From: Micavibrio aeruginosavorus
GTDB taxonomy: Bacteria > Pseudomonadota > Alphaproteobacteria > Micavibrionales > Micavibrionaceae
Direction of reading: 5' to 3'
Length of the DNA: 49,861 nt
Assembly: GCA_003241475.1 (NCBI GenBank)
Contig: QFQB01000009.1
Location: 1 to 49,861 of the forward strand
Shown: positions 1-8,446 of the stretch, piece after piece
Position numbering within the stretch: the first letter of the stretch is position 1
Layout: each line of letters starts with the position of its first letter
The notes under the pieces: model-generated
What the model saw: the letters and a program-made list of their open reading frames with translations, nothing else
Databases searched by the model: none
What the model was told of the DNA's origin: nothing
Made by a program: the position numbers and the translations under genes

Positions 1-10
1 GACAGACGGA

Positions 11-16
11 TATAAT
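11..16 (+). promoter_or_regulatory. Candidate -10 hexamer
   Basis: A perfect TATAAT lies 24 bases before the ATG of the small gene at 41-202. The -35 region would fall outside the window, so this is only half of a promoter call. Confidence 0.35.
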
Positions 17-40
17 AAGGTGTGAACTAAAGAGTAGAAA

Positions 41-202
41 ATGACGAAAACACAGACCACAGGAAAATCCGCAACAATGGCTTTGGCAGAAGTTGCGAGC
101 GGTCACAAGGCAAGTGCGCAAAAGCGCGAAGCTGAAGAACGCGCAGAGCGCAGCGAAATTGTGCCGCTTCTTCAAAACAGCCTTATTCCGGCAGTGAAAT
201 AA
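41..202 (+). CDS. Small hypothetical protein, 53 aa
   Basis: A short open frame runs from ATG at 41 to TAA at 202 and is followed within a few bases by a strong terminator. The product is hydrophilic, with an alanine/glutamate/arginine-rich middle (about residues 13-38) that should form one helix, and it has no membrane segment or cysteine. The Shine-Dalgarno sequence is weak (AGAG about 8 bases before the ATG). The call rests on the TATAAT upstream, the terminator immediately downstream and unbroken coding-like composition. I do not recognise the family and propose no function. Confidence 0.5.
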   Translation: MTKTQTTGKSATMALAEVASGHKASAQKREAEERAERSEIVPLLQNSLIPAVK

Positions 203-208
203 AGAAAA

Positions 209-234
209 AGCCCCCTTCAACGGGGGCTTTTTTT
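209..234. terminator. Bidirectional rho-independent terminator
   Basis: A 7-bp GC-rich stem (AGCCCCC / GGGGGCT) with a 6-base loop is followed by a T run on the + strand and preceded by an A run. It can therefore end both the small gene at 41-202 and the leftward gene ending at 233. Confidence 0.85.
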
Positions 235-670
235 ATCCTTTGGCGGGGATGTTCTTCATCACCACGCAGCCGTAATTGTCGATGGCTTTCAAAACATCGG
301 GATGCTCGCTCAGGTCGAACTGGCGCTTGTATTCTTCCGGTTTTTTATAGCTTAATTCCAGTTTGCGGAAATCGCCGCATTTTGCTGGAACGTCGCTCGT
401 CACATAGACGGCAAAGACCGGCGCATCGTCATCGGCGCTCATGTTGGCCAGCTTTTTGACGTCGATCGTGTAGTGCGACGGCGTTTTGTCGAGCACTTCG
501 GCCTTGATCGGCTGGAATTTCTCGGGCGATACTGTTTGCACGCTTGCGGCTTTTTTGTCTTCGCCGCTGCGGTGCGCGTCCTCGTTGTTGCCCATGATTT
601 TGGCGCGTCCCGTGGCGGCAAGGCCGCACAGAACAATCAGCAATACTATGGCCGATGCATATTTTTTCAT
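233..670 (-). CDS. Secreted hypothetical protein, 145 aa
   Basis: The chosen start (ATG at 670) has an AGGGGATGAG ribosome-binding sequence just upstream. It gives an N-terminus MKKYAS followed by a hydrophobic stretch to about residue 20 and a GRA-like site, a typical Sec signal peptide. The cysteine in the hydrophobic stretch is not in a good lipobox, so a lipoprotein is unlikely. The mature part has a lysine/aspartate-rich linker and then a mixed alpha/beta region with two cysteines that could form one disulfide in the periplasm. The gene is last in the leftward run DUF484 - FMN reductase - xerC. Open frame continues upstream of this start but has no good ribosome site. Family not recognised. 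Confidence 0.7.
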   Translation of the reverse strand: MKKYASAIVLLIVLCGLAATGRAKIMGNNEDAHRSGEDKKAASVQTVSPEKFQPIKAEVLDKTPSHYTIDVKKLANMSADDDAPVFAVYVTSDVPAKCGDFRKLELSYKKPEEYKRQFDLSEHPDVLKAIDNYGCVVMKNIPAKG

Positions 671-734
671 TTTCTCATCCCCTGAAAATATCTTTTTCAT
701 GGAAAGAAAACGCCGCAACGGCAAAAAAGTTCAC

Positions 735-1673
735 TCACCCTTGCGCGCGCGGATGCGCCTTGCGGTAAATGGCCAGCATTTCTTCGGCATTGATATCGGT
801 ATAGCGCTGGGTGGTGGACAGCGAAGCATGGCCGAGAAGCTCTTGAATTTCGCGCAAATTCGCGCCGTTCTGGAGCAGATGCGTGGCGAACGAATGGCGG
901 AGCGCGTGCGGTGTCGCCGTTTCGGGCAGTCCCAATTTCCGGCGCAGGTCGCGCATGGCTTTTTGCGCGACGCCTTGGTTGAGCCGCTTGCCGTTCTTTT
1001 CGCCGATGAACAGGGGCCGCGCGGAATCCTCGCCGTACGGGCAGGCGGCGCGGTATTCGGTCAAGGCTTTTTCGATTTGCGGCAGGACGGGCACTTGCCG
1101 TTCTTTGCGGCCTTTTCCGATGACGCGCAGAAAACCGTCGCGCGGCAGGTGAACAATATCGAGGGAAAGCGCTTCGTCGATCCGAAGTCCGCAGCCGTAT
1201 AACAATGTAAACAGCGCGCGGTCGCGCAAACCGACCCAATCGCCGTCGCCCATATCGTTCATGATGTTGAAGGCTTGCGCTTCGTGCAGCGGGCGGGGGA
1301 GCTTGCGGGGAAGTTTGGGCGTGCGCACCGTTTTGATCGCGGCGTTGTGGGCGAGGCCCTGCTTGTCCATCCACGACAGGAAGTTTTTTAAGCCTGAGAG
1401 CGTGCGTGCGCGGCTTGCGTTGGCGCGGCCGTTCATGGTCTGGCGCGACATCCAGCTTCGGAATTCGCTTAAGCTCGCATCCGACACATCGGCGATGCTC
1501 AGGGCTTTTCCTTTGTGGTTGGACAGGAACGAGACGAATTGCGAGAGATCGCCGCTGTAGGCGCGCAAGGTGTGCTTGCTGACGTTTTTTTCAACCTTCA
1601 GCCATTGCTGCCAATCGCGCAGCGCAGCGGCGAGGTCGGACGCGCATTTTTCGAGAATGTCGTCCTTCATCAT
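735..1673 (-). CDS. xerC: Tyrosine recombinase XerC
   Basis: Site-specific recombinase that, with XerD, resolves chromosome dimers at dif in the cytoplasm. The 312-residue length is usual for XerC. The N-terminal SAM-like core-binding domain covers about residues 10-110 and the catalytic domain about 130-305. The full catalytic set is visible: R164 (GCGLRIDEAL), K187 (IGKGRKER), H256 and R259 (HALRHSFATHLL), H282 (LLGHASLSTTQ) and nucleophile Y291 (QRYTDI). XerC is favoured over XerD because the gene lies two genes downstream of a DUF484 gene, the classic xerC neighbour. Two ATGs at the start are adjacent, and I took the first. It begins 6 bases after the stop of the FMN-reductase gene, so co-transcription is likely. 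Confidence 0.93.
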   Translation of the reverse strand: MMKDDILEKCASDLAAALRDWQQWLKVEKNVSKHTLRAYSGDLSQFVSFLSNHKGKALSIADVSDASLSEFRSWMSRQTMNGRANASRARTLSGLKNFLSWMDKQGLAHNAAIKTVRTPKLPRKLPRPLHEAQAFNIMNDMGDGDWVGLRDRALFTLLYGCGLRIDEALSLDIVHLPRDGFLRVIGKGRKERQVPVLPQIEKALTEYRAACPYGEDSARPLFIGEKNGKRLNQGVAQKAMRDLRRKLGLPETATPHALRHSFATHLLQNGANLREIQELLGHASLSTTQRYTDINAEEMLAIYRKAHPRAQG

Positions 1674-1679
1674 GCGTAG

Positions 1680-2249
1680 TTACGCCGCCATCTTGCTCGG
1701 CGCGGCTTCTTTTGATGTGAAGGCGGCGAGGCGGTCGATATAGCCTTGCAGAAATTTCTTCGTGTCCTCGTTGGTCACGTTGAACGCATCGTCGATCAGG
1801 CCTTCTTTCATTTGCAGGTACAATTCGCCGCCCATGACGACGCGGCCATAGCATAGGAAGATATGGCGCAGATGCTCCTGCGCCAGCGCGGTGCCGATTC
1901 CGCCCGGCGATGTTCCGGCGGTGGCGACGGCCATATCTTTCCAGATATTGCCGCCGACGGCGGGACGCGTGCCCCAGTCGATGGCGTTTTTCAAGGCCGC
2001 GGGGATGGAGCGGTTGTGCTCGGGCGTGACGATCAGAACGGCATTGAATTTTTTGATCTCTTCAACAAACGCCAGAACTTCTTTGGGCTTTTCGCTTTCA
2101 AGGTCCTGGTTGAACAGGGGCAACTTGTCGATGGCGACGTTCGTGAATTCGAACTTGTCCGCGCCGAGCTTTTCCAGCGCACCGGCCAGCTTTTTGTTGA
2201 TGGAATCCTTGCGTGTGCTGCCGATGATAACGGCGATTTTTTGTTTCAT
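1680..2249 (-). CDS. NAD(P)H-dependent FMN reductase
   Basis: A 189-residue flavodoxin-like protein of the NADPH-dependent FMN reductase family (ChrR/YieF type). These soluble flavoproteins reduce quinones, chromate or azo compounds with NAD(P)H. The N-terminal strand and phosphate-binding loop IIGSTRKDSINKKLA (about residues 8-22), the segment TPEHNRSIPAALKNAIDW (about 75-92) and the GTSPGGIGTALAQ loop (about 112-124) are family hallmarks that contact FMN. A GGATAG sequence precedes the ATG. It sits between DUF484 and xerC with short gaps, so it is probably an operon member, though no functional link to recombination is known. The substrate cannot be told from the sequence. Confidence 0.87.
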   Translation of the reverse strand: MKQKIAVIIGSTRKDSINKKLAGALEKLGADKFEFTNVAIDKLPLFNQDLESEKPKEVLAFVEEIKKFNAVLIVTPEHNRSIPAALKNAIDWGTRPAVGGNIWKDMAVATAGTSPGGIGTALAQEHLRHIFLCYGRVVMGGELYLQMKEGLIDDAFNVTNEDTKKFLQGYIDRLAAFTSKEAAPSKMAA

Positions 2250-2267
2250 CTTGAATCTATCCTTTTC

Positions 2268-2969
2268 TTAAGAGGGGAGCTGTAGCCAGCTACGGAATTG
2301 TCTTTCGACCACGCGGGCGAGGAATCCGATCTGGTCCGTGCCTTGGCCGTCCTCGAACATCATAGGATCCCGGCTTCCGAAAGCAAGCACGGCGGGCGGC
2401 GTATTCATGGAGATATCGACGCGGAGCAGAGCTTGGGACTGCACCAGGGTGTAGGCGCCGCCGTATATCACCTCGATGCCGCTGATGTTGGATTGAAGCA
2501 GCGCGTTCTTGCCGCTCATCCATTTGTCGATGGTTCCGGCGGGCACCATGCGGATGCCGCTCGTATGGATATGCGGAATATCGGTGCCGTCGGATTCAAC
2601 CACGAGGACGCAGATATCCGTGTCCAGCATCGTCGCCATATCCATGGTGATGATCTGGATGAATTCTTCGAACGTGGTCGCTTCGAGCAGGCGCAGGATC
2701 ACATTCTGGATGCGCTGCTGGTTGTTCATGTTGGAGCGCGCATTGTCGATCAGCTCGCGCGCTGTGGTGACGACCTTTTCCTTGTCCTGCTTCAGGCGCT
2801 CGACCATGAACGACATGAAATCCTTCACCTTGCGGTCGCCGCTTTTGGGCGGGTGCAGGAAATCCACCGCGCTTGGGTTCTGCTGCAGGAATTTCGGGTT
2901 CTTTTTCAAGAACGCCAGAACGTCTGCAGCCGTAATGTCTTGATCTATTTCGGTCATTGCATCGGACAT
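2268..2969 (-). CDS. DUF484 family protein
   Basis: A 233-residue cytoplasmic protein of the DUF484 family, which has a GAF-like fold and no established function. The N-terminal motif is typical: a short helix (ADVLAFLKKNPKFLQQNP, about residues 14-31), then the proline-containing segment and the basic helix MVERLKQDKEKV. A coiled helix leads into the GAF-like half (about 95-230). The gene begins a leftward run into the FMN reductase and xerC. DUF484 next to xerC is a widespread pairing in proteobacteria and supports both calls. An AGAGG ribosome site precedes the ATG. Confidence 0.88.
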   Translation of the reverse strand: MSDAMTEIDQDITAADVLAFLKKNPKFLQQNPSAVDFLHPPKSGDRKVKDFMSFMVERLKQDKEKVVTTARELIDNARSNMNNQQRIQNVILRLLEATTFEEFIQIITMDMATMLDTDICVLVVESDGTDIPHIHTSGIRMVPAGTIDKWMSGKNALLQSNISGIEVIYGGAYTLVQSQALLRVDISMNTPPAVLAFGSRDPMMFEDGQGTDQIGFLARVVERQFRSWLQLPS

Positions 2970-3115
2970 GAATCGTTACCTCTGGCCTTAGTCTATCACG
3001 GGCGGGGAGGGGCGTTGAATTCCAAAATTCAGGGGATTTGCGCAATTAATCTTTGCTTTTTTAGAAAAAAGAGTTTTTTCTAATATGCAAGAAGAAGAAA
3101 AAACGGGGTTTTGCC

Positions 3116-3616
3116 ATGTATGATACGGATGGCTGGTCGGCCAAGAAGAAATGCAAGCATAGCTTGTTGAAGCGCGCCTTTGCCGAAAACCGCGGGTACG
3201 AAGTTATTCTTCTCATGCAATGGCGCACGGCCAAAACATCGCATGATGCCGAAAGTGATTTTGCCAAACTTAAGGAATTCGAGCGCTTGAACAAGGGCAA
3301 CCGCCGCGCCATCCGTGCTCTCAACCTGATCGAGGAAATGAACGGCAATCAAACTGTCCATAAAAATGCGCCGGAAGAAGCGGTGATCCGCTCATTGCCG
3401 TCGTTCAAAGACGCGTTCAAAATGCTGGCGGATATGCCGATGGAACAACGCATCCTGTATCCAGATCCTATGGCGGAGCTGGCGGATCGTCTGAAACCGC
3501 TTGATGCGGATCACTATGATCCGATGGATGGATTGCGCATTACAACCGGCTACGATCTTGTTGTGCGCGATTTGCTCTCTGTCGAGATGAAAATATCCGG
3601 TATCCGTCCGTCGTAG
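3116..3616 (+). CDS. Hypothetical protein, 166 aa
   Basis: A 166-residue soluble protein with a lysine-rich N-terminus (about residues 8-22) and a helix-rich body; no signal peptide, membrane helix or recognised motif. It stands alone, transcribed away from the DUF484 gene, with an AT-rich 100-bp spacer upstream that should carry its promoter and a terminator about 65 bases downstream. I do not recognise the family. Codon use matches its neighbours, so there is no sign of recent acquisition. Confidence 0.68.
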   Translation: MYDTDGWSAKKKCKHSLLKRAFAENRGYEVILLMQWRTAKTSHDAESDFAKLKEFERLNKGNRRAIRALNLIEEMNGNQTVHKNAPEEAVIRSLPSFKDAFKMLADMPMEQRILYPDPMAELADRLKPLDADHYDPMDGLRITTGYDLVVRDLLSVEMKISGIRPS

Positions 3617-3682
3617 ATTTTACAGCTACTTTGGCCGCACAATTCACGGATAAAAATATCGCGTAATGCTCTGATAAAGAAA

Positions 3683-3705
3683 ACCGCCCTGAAGGGCGGT
3701 TTTTG
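3683..3705. terminator. Rho-independent terminator between convergent genes
   Basis: Stem ACCGCCC / GGGCGGT with a 4-base loop, an A run before and five Ts after. It lies between the 3' ends of the 166-aa gene (+) and the aldolase gene (-) and can serve both. Confidence 0.85.
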
Positions 3706-3721
3706 TTGATCTTTTGCGTGA

Positions 3722-4378
3722 TTACAGGATGGATTGGCCTGTTTTTTTCCAGTCATCGACGAAGGCGGCAAGGCCCTTGTCCGTCATCGGGTGATTGTAA
3801 AGCTGCTTGATAACATTGGGCGGGCAGGTCACGACATCGGCGCCCATTTTGGCGGAATCGATGATGTGCATCGGGTGGCGCACGGAAGCCACCAGAACTT
3901 CGGTGTACCATTCGGGGTAGTTGGCGTAGATCTGCACGATATCGGCGATCAGCTGCATACCGTCCTGCGACAGGTCGTCGAGGCGGCCAACGAAGGGCGA
4001 GATAAAGGTCGCGCCCGCTTTTGCGGCGAGGATCGCTTGGGCCGCGCTGAAACATAGCGTGACATTGACCATCGTTCCCGTATCGGACAGCTCTTTGCAC
4101 ACTTTCAAGCCGGCGGGCGTTAGCGGAACTTTCACCGCAACATTGTCCGCGATGGCGGCCAGTTTCTTGCCTTCCTTGATCATCGTTTCGTAATCCGTGC
4201 TGGCGACTTCGGCGGAGACGGGGCCTTTGACCACGTTGCAGATTTCTTCGATCAGCGGGATGAACTGCTTGCCCGATTTGGCGATCAGCGTCGGGTTGGT
4301 TGTTACGCCGTCTAGAAGACCTGTCGAGGCGAGGTCTTTGATGTCATTGATATCGGCGGTATCGACGAAGAATTTCAT
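3722..4378 (-). CDS. Transaldolase / fructose-6-phosphate aldolase family protein
   Basis: A 218-residue TIM-barrel class I aldolase of the small transaldolase family (TalC/FSA). It either moves a dihydroxyacetone unit between sugar phosphates in the pentose phosphate pathway or cleaves fructose 6-phosphate. The start MKFFVDTADI, the loop GVTTNPTL (about residues 24-31) and the Schiff-base lysine K83 in NVAVKVPLT are all present, as are the later strands GATFISPFVGRLDD and EVLVASVRHP. Length fits the short subfamily, not the ~320-residue TalB type. Genes annotated fsa or tal often neighbour priA and xerC in alphaproteobacteria. True FSA and transaldolase activity cannot be separated confidently here, so I give no symbol. 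Confidence 0.92.
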   Translation of the reverse strand: MKFFVDTADINDIKDLASTGLLDGVTTNPTLIAKSGKQFIPLIEEICNVVKGPVSAEVASTDYETMIKEGKKLAAIADNVAVKVPLTPAGLKVCKELSDTGTMVNVTLCFSAAQAILAAKAGATFISPFVGRLDDLSQDGMQLIADIVQIYANYPEWYTEVLVASVRHPMHIIDSAKMGADVVTCPPNVIKQLYNHPMTDKGLAAFVDDWKKTGQSIL

Positions 4379-4458
4379 GGGGCGGGGCGTCCTTCATAAT
4401 GAATGGGTTTCCACACTCTATAAAGGCTCGCCTGTGAAACGGCAAGGGGCTGTTGACG

Positions 4459-5040
4459 TTAATTATAGACGGCAACAGGTTGCTGGCGTCTTTGGGCGCG
4501 TTCGGCCATTTGATTGCGGGTGATGATGGCATCCATTACCACGCCATGCATGTGTTGTACGGTATCGGCAAAATCGGTTAGGGCGGCGTGTTGCGTGTTT
4601 GTGTAGTACAAGATGGAACTCGTTGTGGGTAGCACGGAAACATCTTCGTCACGCCTAAGGTAGCGGTTTGCGAAGGTTATGATATCGGCATAGGATTTTA
4701 CCAGTTTTTCGACGTGGTAATCGGGAAGGCGAACATATTTGTCTGTTTTGGGCGCGTTTTCGATGGCGCTTGCCACGTATTCTATACAGCCGCCCAGATG
4801 GCGCGCTTTTTTGAAAAGGATGTCGTCGGAGTCAATGCCAGGTGTATTGCGTATATATCCTTGCATCTCACGCAGATATTTTCCGGCGTGCGAAAGATTG
4901 GCGTATTTTTTGACGAAATGCTCGCGGGCGGGTTGCGTGAAAATGACAGCGGGAACATCGACGTAACGATCCTGCGGCCACGGCCAGATACGAGCGGCGG
5001 AGGACTCACAGTTGAACAGTTTTTTCAGCAAAGAAAACAT
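4459..5040 (-). CDS. Hypothetical protein, 193 aa
   Basis: I place the start at ATG 5040 (MFSLLKKLFNCESS) because translation from the further upstream codon would run through the AT-rich spacer shared with priA and add an unlikely N-terminus. The protein is soluble, helix-rich and moderately basic. It has an amphipathic N-terminal helix of about 10 residues that might associate with membrane, and conserved-looking tryptophans near residues 18-20. No signal peptide or known motif was seen. It is divergent from priA. Family not recognised. Confidence 0.62.
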   Translation of the reverse strand: MFSLLKKLFNCESSAARIWPWPQDRYVDVPAVIFTQPAREHFVKKYANLSHAGKYLREMQGYIRNTPGIDSDDILFKKARHLGGCIEYVASAIENAPKTDKYVRLPDYHVEKLVKSYADIITFANRYLRRDEDVSVLPTTSSILYYTNTQHAALTDFADTVQHMHGVVMDAIITRNQMAERAQRRQQPVAVYN

Positions 5041-5155
5041 TTTAATTCTGCCACCGAGCGTTAGTTTTTGTATGGGCGGACTATGCCAACAATTTAATAT
5101 TATGTCAATAAATATCGACCATTGAATCAAGCGAGCAAACCCGTATTCTTGGCCC

Positions 5156-7330
5156 ATGGCCGTGAAATCCGTTTTAGTCCCTTATCCTGTTGATAAGGCT
5201 TACGATTATGACGTTCCAGCCGGAATCGGCGCGGGGGACGGTGATTACGTTGTCGTGCCGCTGGGCCAACGGACTGTGCCGGGGGTCGTCTGGGGTGGAA
5301 GCGGCGGCGACAAGGTTGATGCTAAAAAGCTTAAATCCGTCGTCTCCAATTACGACCTCCCGCCGATGCCTGAGGCGCACCGCAAATTCCTCGATTGGGC
5401 TGCGCATTACACCATGACTCCGCTGGGCCAGTTTTTAAAACTCTCGCTTTCCGTTCCTGCGGCGCTGGAAAAGCCCAAAGACATTCGCGCCTATCGCATC
5501 GCGGACGGTATGCAGCAGACCAAAGATGGTTTATCGCCTGCCGCCAAACGCGTGATCGATGTGGCCAAGGATGGCCTTGCCCGCAAACAATCCGAACTGG
5601 CGCGTGAAGCCGGATGCGGAACGAGCGTCATCAAAACACTCGTTGAAAAAGGATATTTGATTGAAACCGCGCTGGCGGAGCCGCCGCCCTGCCGCCGTCC
5701 GGATATGGAACGCCATGGCGCGACGCTTTCTCCATCCCAGAAAAAAGCGGCCGATCATTTGACGGGAGAGATCGAGAAGAACATCTTCTGCGCTTCGCTA
5801 CTCGACGGCGTGACAGGTTCGGGTAAAACCGAAGTCTATTTCGAAGCCATCGCCGCCGCGCTCAAGGCCGGAAAACAGGCGCTCATTCTGCTGCCTGAAA
5901 TCGCGCTGTCGAACGCCTTCCTCGGGCGGTTCAAGGATCGTTTCGGTTGCGCGCCCGCGCTGTGGCATTCGTCGCTTTCGGATCATCAACGCAAAGTCAC
6001 ATGGCGCGGCGTGGCGAGCGGGGAGAGCCGCGTTGTCGTCGGCGCACGGTCAGCGTTGTTTTTGCCATACAAGGATCTTGGCATCATCGTCGTCGATGAA
6101 GAGCATGATCCTGCGTACAAGCAAGAAGAGGGCGTGATTTATAATGCCCGCGACATGGCTGTCGTGCGTGCGCACATGGGAAAAATCCCTGTCGTGCTTG
6201 TCTCTGCCACGCCGTCGCTTGAGACCATGCAGAATGTCTGGCTCGGCAAGTACGAACATCTGCACCTGCCTGATCGCCATGGCGGCGCAGGATTGCCCGA
6301 CGTTCACATTGTTGATCTGAAGGCCGACAAGCCGGAACGCCAGCATTTTATTTCGCCCACGCTGGCGGCGGCGATGAAAAAAACAATCACGGAAGACAAC
6401 GGCCAAGTCTTGCTGTTCTTGAACCGCCGCGGTTACGCACCGCTGACGCTTTGCCGGTCTTGCGGCCATCGCTTTGAATGTCCGCGTTGCACGGCATGGC
6501 TGATCGAACACCGCAAGACGAACAAGCTTCATTGCCATCATTGCGGCTTTGATACGCGCATTCCGCCGACCTGCCCGAAATGCGGTGAGGCCGATACGCT
6601 TGTGGCTTGCGGGCCCGGTGTAGAGCGTATTCTGGAAGAGGTGAAGGAAACTTTTCCCGAAGCCCGCACGGTTATCTTATCTAGCGATACGGCCGAAACG
6701 CACGATCAGATGAAAAAAATTCTCGATGATATCCGCGAACACCGCATCGACATCATCATCGGCACGCAGATCATCGCCAAGGGGCACCATTTCCCGCGTC
6801 TGACCTGCGTTGGCGTTGTCGATGCGGATCTGGGATTGTCGGGCGGGGATTTGCGCGCCTCCGAACGCACATTCCAGTTGTTGCATCAGGTTGCGGGCCG
6901 TGCGGGACGTGAAGCGGACAAGGGCCATGTTTACCTGCAAACCTACATGCCGGAATCCCGCGTCATGCAGGCGCTGGCCAGCAACAACCGCGATGAATTT
7001 TTGGAAGTGGAGGCCGCTACCCGCGAAGCCGCGAAGATGCCACCGTTTACGCGTCTTGCGGGGATTATCGTTTCGGGCCGAGATGAAAAACTGGTGATCG
7101 AGGTTTCGAAAGCGCTCGGCCAAAGCTCGCCGCACGGGCAGGGGATTCAAACGCTGGGGCCAGCGGATGCGCCGATGTATCGCCTGCGCGGAAAATTCCG
7201 CCGCCGTCTTTTGGTTCGCGCTGAAAAGAACATCGATATCCAGAAATCCATTGATGCTTGGATCGGCGATCTCAAAATCCCTTCCACCGTCCGCGTCCAG
7301 ATCGACATGGACCCGCAGAGTTTTTTTTAA
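5156..7330 (+). CDS. priA: Primosomal replication restart helicase PriA
   Basis: A 724-residue superfamily 2 DNA helicase that recognises stalled or repaired forks and reloads the replicative helicase. The N-terminal DNA-binding domain covers about residues 1-190. Walker A GVTGSGKT is at 218-225 and the DEEH box at 314-317. Eight zinc-binding cysteines lie at about 433-476 in four CxxC pairs, and the helicase motifs V and VI follow (GTQIIAKGHHFP, QVAGRAGR). Length is normal. The gene is transcribed toward atpH; priA near atpHAGDC is a known alphaproteobacterial arrangement, but here two paralogous genes and a TraX-like gene lie between them. The start ATG-GCC-GTG at 5156 has no strong ribosome site. 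Confidence 0.96.
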   Translation: MAVKSVLVPYPVDKAYDYDVPAGIGAGDGDYVVVPLGQRTVPGVVWGGSGGDKVDAKKLKSVVSNYDLPPMPEAHRKFLDWAAHYTMTPLGQFLKLSLSVPAALEKPKDIRAYRIADGMQQTKDGLSPAAKRVIDVAKDGLARKQSELAREAGCGTSVIKTLVEKGYLIETALAEPPPCRRPDMERHGATLSPSQKKAADHLTGEIEKNIFCASLLDGVTGSGKTEVYFEAIAAALKAGKQALILLPEIALSNAFLGRFKDRFGCAPALWHSSLSDHQRKVTWRGVASGESRVVVGARSALFLPYKDLGIIVVDEEHDPAYKQEEGVIYNARDMAVVRAHMGKIPVVLVSATPSLETMQNVWLGKYEHLHLPDRHGGAGLPDVHIVDLKADKPERQHFISPTLAAAMKKTITEDNGQVLLFLNRRGYAPLTLCRSCGHRFECPRCTAWLIEHRKTNKLHCHHCGFDTRIPPTCPKCGEADTLVACGPGVERILEEVKETFPEARTVILSSDTAETHDQMKKILDDIREHRIDIIIGTQIIAKGHHFPRLTCVGVVDADLGLSGGDLRASERTFQLLHQVAGRAGREADKGHVYLQTYMPESRVMQALASNNRDEFLEVEAATREAAKMPPFTRLAGIIVSGRDEKLVIEVSKALGQSSPHGQGIQTLGPADAPMYRLRGKFRRRLLVRAEKNIDIQKSIDAWIGDLKIPSTVRVQIDMDPQSFF

Positions 7331-7851
7331 CTCATAAGGAAGTTGATTCTTGGGTCGCGTTGATCAAATCCTAAATTCGGTGATTTGTGATCCATCATGC
7401 GGTTAAAGGCAACGATATGTCTTTCAGGAAACGCATAGGCTTTTCCGGCAATATCTACACCCATCGTGCTGTCTCTTCGCCATGCATAGGTCACGCCTTC
7501 ATGAGGGTGGGGGATCGTGACCAGTGACGAATTGACTTCGACCAATATATTGGAAGGCGTATGTGAAGTAATATGCTCAAAAACACGCTTTAGTTTCGAT
7601 ACGGCTTTTTTTGCATGTGGCAGGGATGTGTCCTGCTTGAGATCGACGGCAATGCAAAACGGATCTTTAAGGCCCATTCTTTTGAGCAGGGCTTGTTCGA
7701 ATTCGGCACCATCCTGTTCGTTGAAAAGCGTGTAGGGGCATATGATGCCTGTAATATCCGGCGTATCCTTGTTGTAATGTTTTCTGAACGCTCTTAATTC
7801 AAACGGCGTTTCCGCTACCAAAATCCGTTCGTCTTTTTCAAAGCGTTTCAT
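7327..7851 (-). CDS. Hypothetical protein, 174 aa (paralogue of the next gene)
   Basis: The start at 7851 is chosen because it lies just 2 bases after the stop of the upstream paralogue, suggesting translational coupling; a longer frame would overlap that gene by 109 bases. The protein is soluble with no signal or membrane helix. It shares its layout with its neighbour: a strand-rich start, a CPY motif (TGIICPYTLF here, TGGVLCPYDPF there) and a similar C-terminus (ERHIVAFNRMMDH here, LRHIFAFDHTIRH there). Tandem duplication is the simple explanation. The 3' end overlaps the priA stop by 4 bases, convergently. The family is unknown to me and I assign no function. Confidence 0.68.
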   Translation of the reverse strand: MKRFEKDERILVAETPFELRAFRKHYNKDTPDITGIICPYTLFNEQDGAEFEQALLKRMGLKDPFCIAVDLKQDTSLPHAKKAVSKLKRVFEHITSHTPSNILVEVNSSLVTIPHPHEGVTYAWRRDSTMGVDIAGKAYAFPERHIVAFNRMMDHKSPNLGFDQRDPRINFLMS

Positions 7852-7853
7852 GG

Positions 7854-8369
7854 CTATAGCGACAAAATACTGATCTTGGGGTTGAAGCGGGAGATGCCTG
7901 GATACGACCTGTGTCTTATGGTGTGGTCGAAGGCAAAGATGTGGCGAAGTGGCGTATGCCAAACGCCACGTCCATCGGCTGTTTCCACCTCCATGCCTTT
8001 TTTGCCGGACAGCGGATAATTTATTGATACGCCGTTGTGTTCGTGCATTCTGCCGCCATCGACGATAAAGTTGGCAACGATCATCATTTTATGATGCACA
8101 TCGATCAGGTTTTGCTTCACGCAGCTGATGGTGTTGAACGCCTCGCGCACGGAAGGGGGCAGGCCGTCTTGCTCGGGTTCATCGATATAGGTGCTGATTT
8201 TGCTCCATGTCATTTTGGCCCGTAATGCCTGTTTGATCGCTTTTTCATCATCCTTGCTGAACGGGTCATAAGGGCAGAGCACGCCGCCTGTAAAACCGCG
8301 CACGTCCGCGAACTGGGACACATCGTCCAGAACGATCACACGGCTGTCTGCTTCGTAGGGGCGGAACAT
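7854..8369 (-). CDS. Hypothetical protein, 171 aa (paralogue of the previous gene)
   Basis: First gene of a leftward pair with 7327-7851. It is a soluble 171-residue protein whose N-terminal half has alternating hydrophobic strands (SRVIVLDDV) and a CPYDPFSKDDE segment at about residues 31-41, followed by an acidic helix. The C-terminal third is rich in histidine and arginine, including RHIFAFDHTIRHR, and matches its neighbour in order and spacing. Similarity is clear by eye but patchy, so the duplication is not recent. No catalytic motif is recognised. Confidence 0.68.
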   Translation of the reverse strand: MFRPYEADSRVIVLDDVSQFADVRGFTGGVLCPYDPFSKDDEKAIKQALRAKMTWSKISTYIDEPEQDGLPPSVREAFNTISCVKQNLIDVHHKMMIVANFIVDGGRMHEHNGVSINYPLSGKKGMEVETADGRGVWHTPLRHIFAFDHTIRHRSYPGISRFNPKISILSL

Positions 8370-8446
8370 AAATGGAAAACTCCTCGTTTTCGCATCCGTT
8401 GGAATGGGATACGATAGGGGGTCTTGATACTACAGGTTTTATATTT

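Noticed and set aside
735..1673. Phage or integron integrase
   Set aside because: The sequence has XerC-type length and catalytic set, and the DUF484 context is that of housekeeping xerC; no attachment site or mobile genes nearby.
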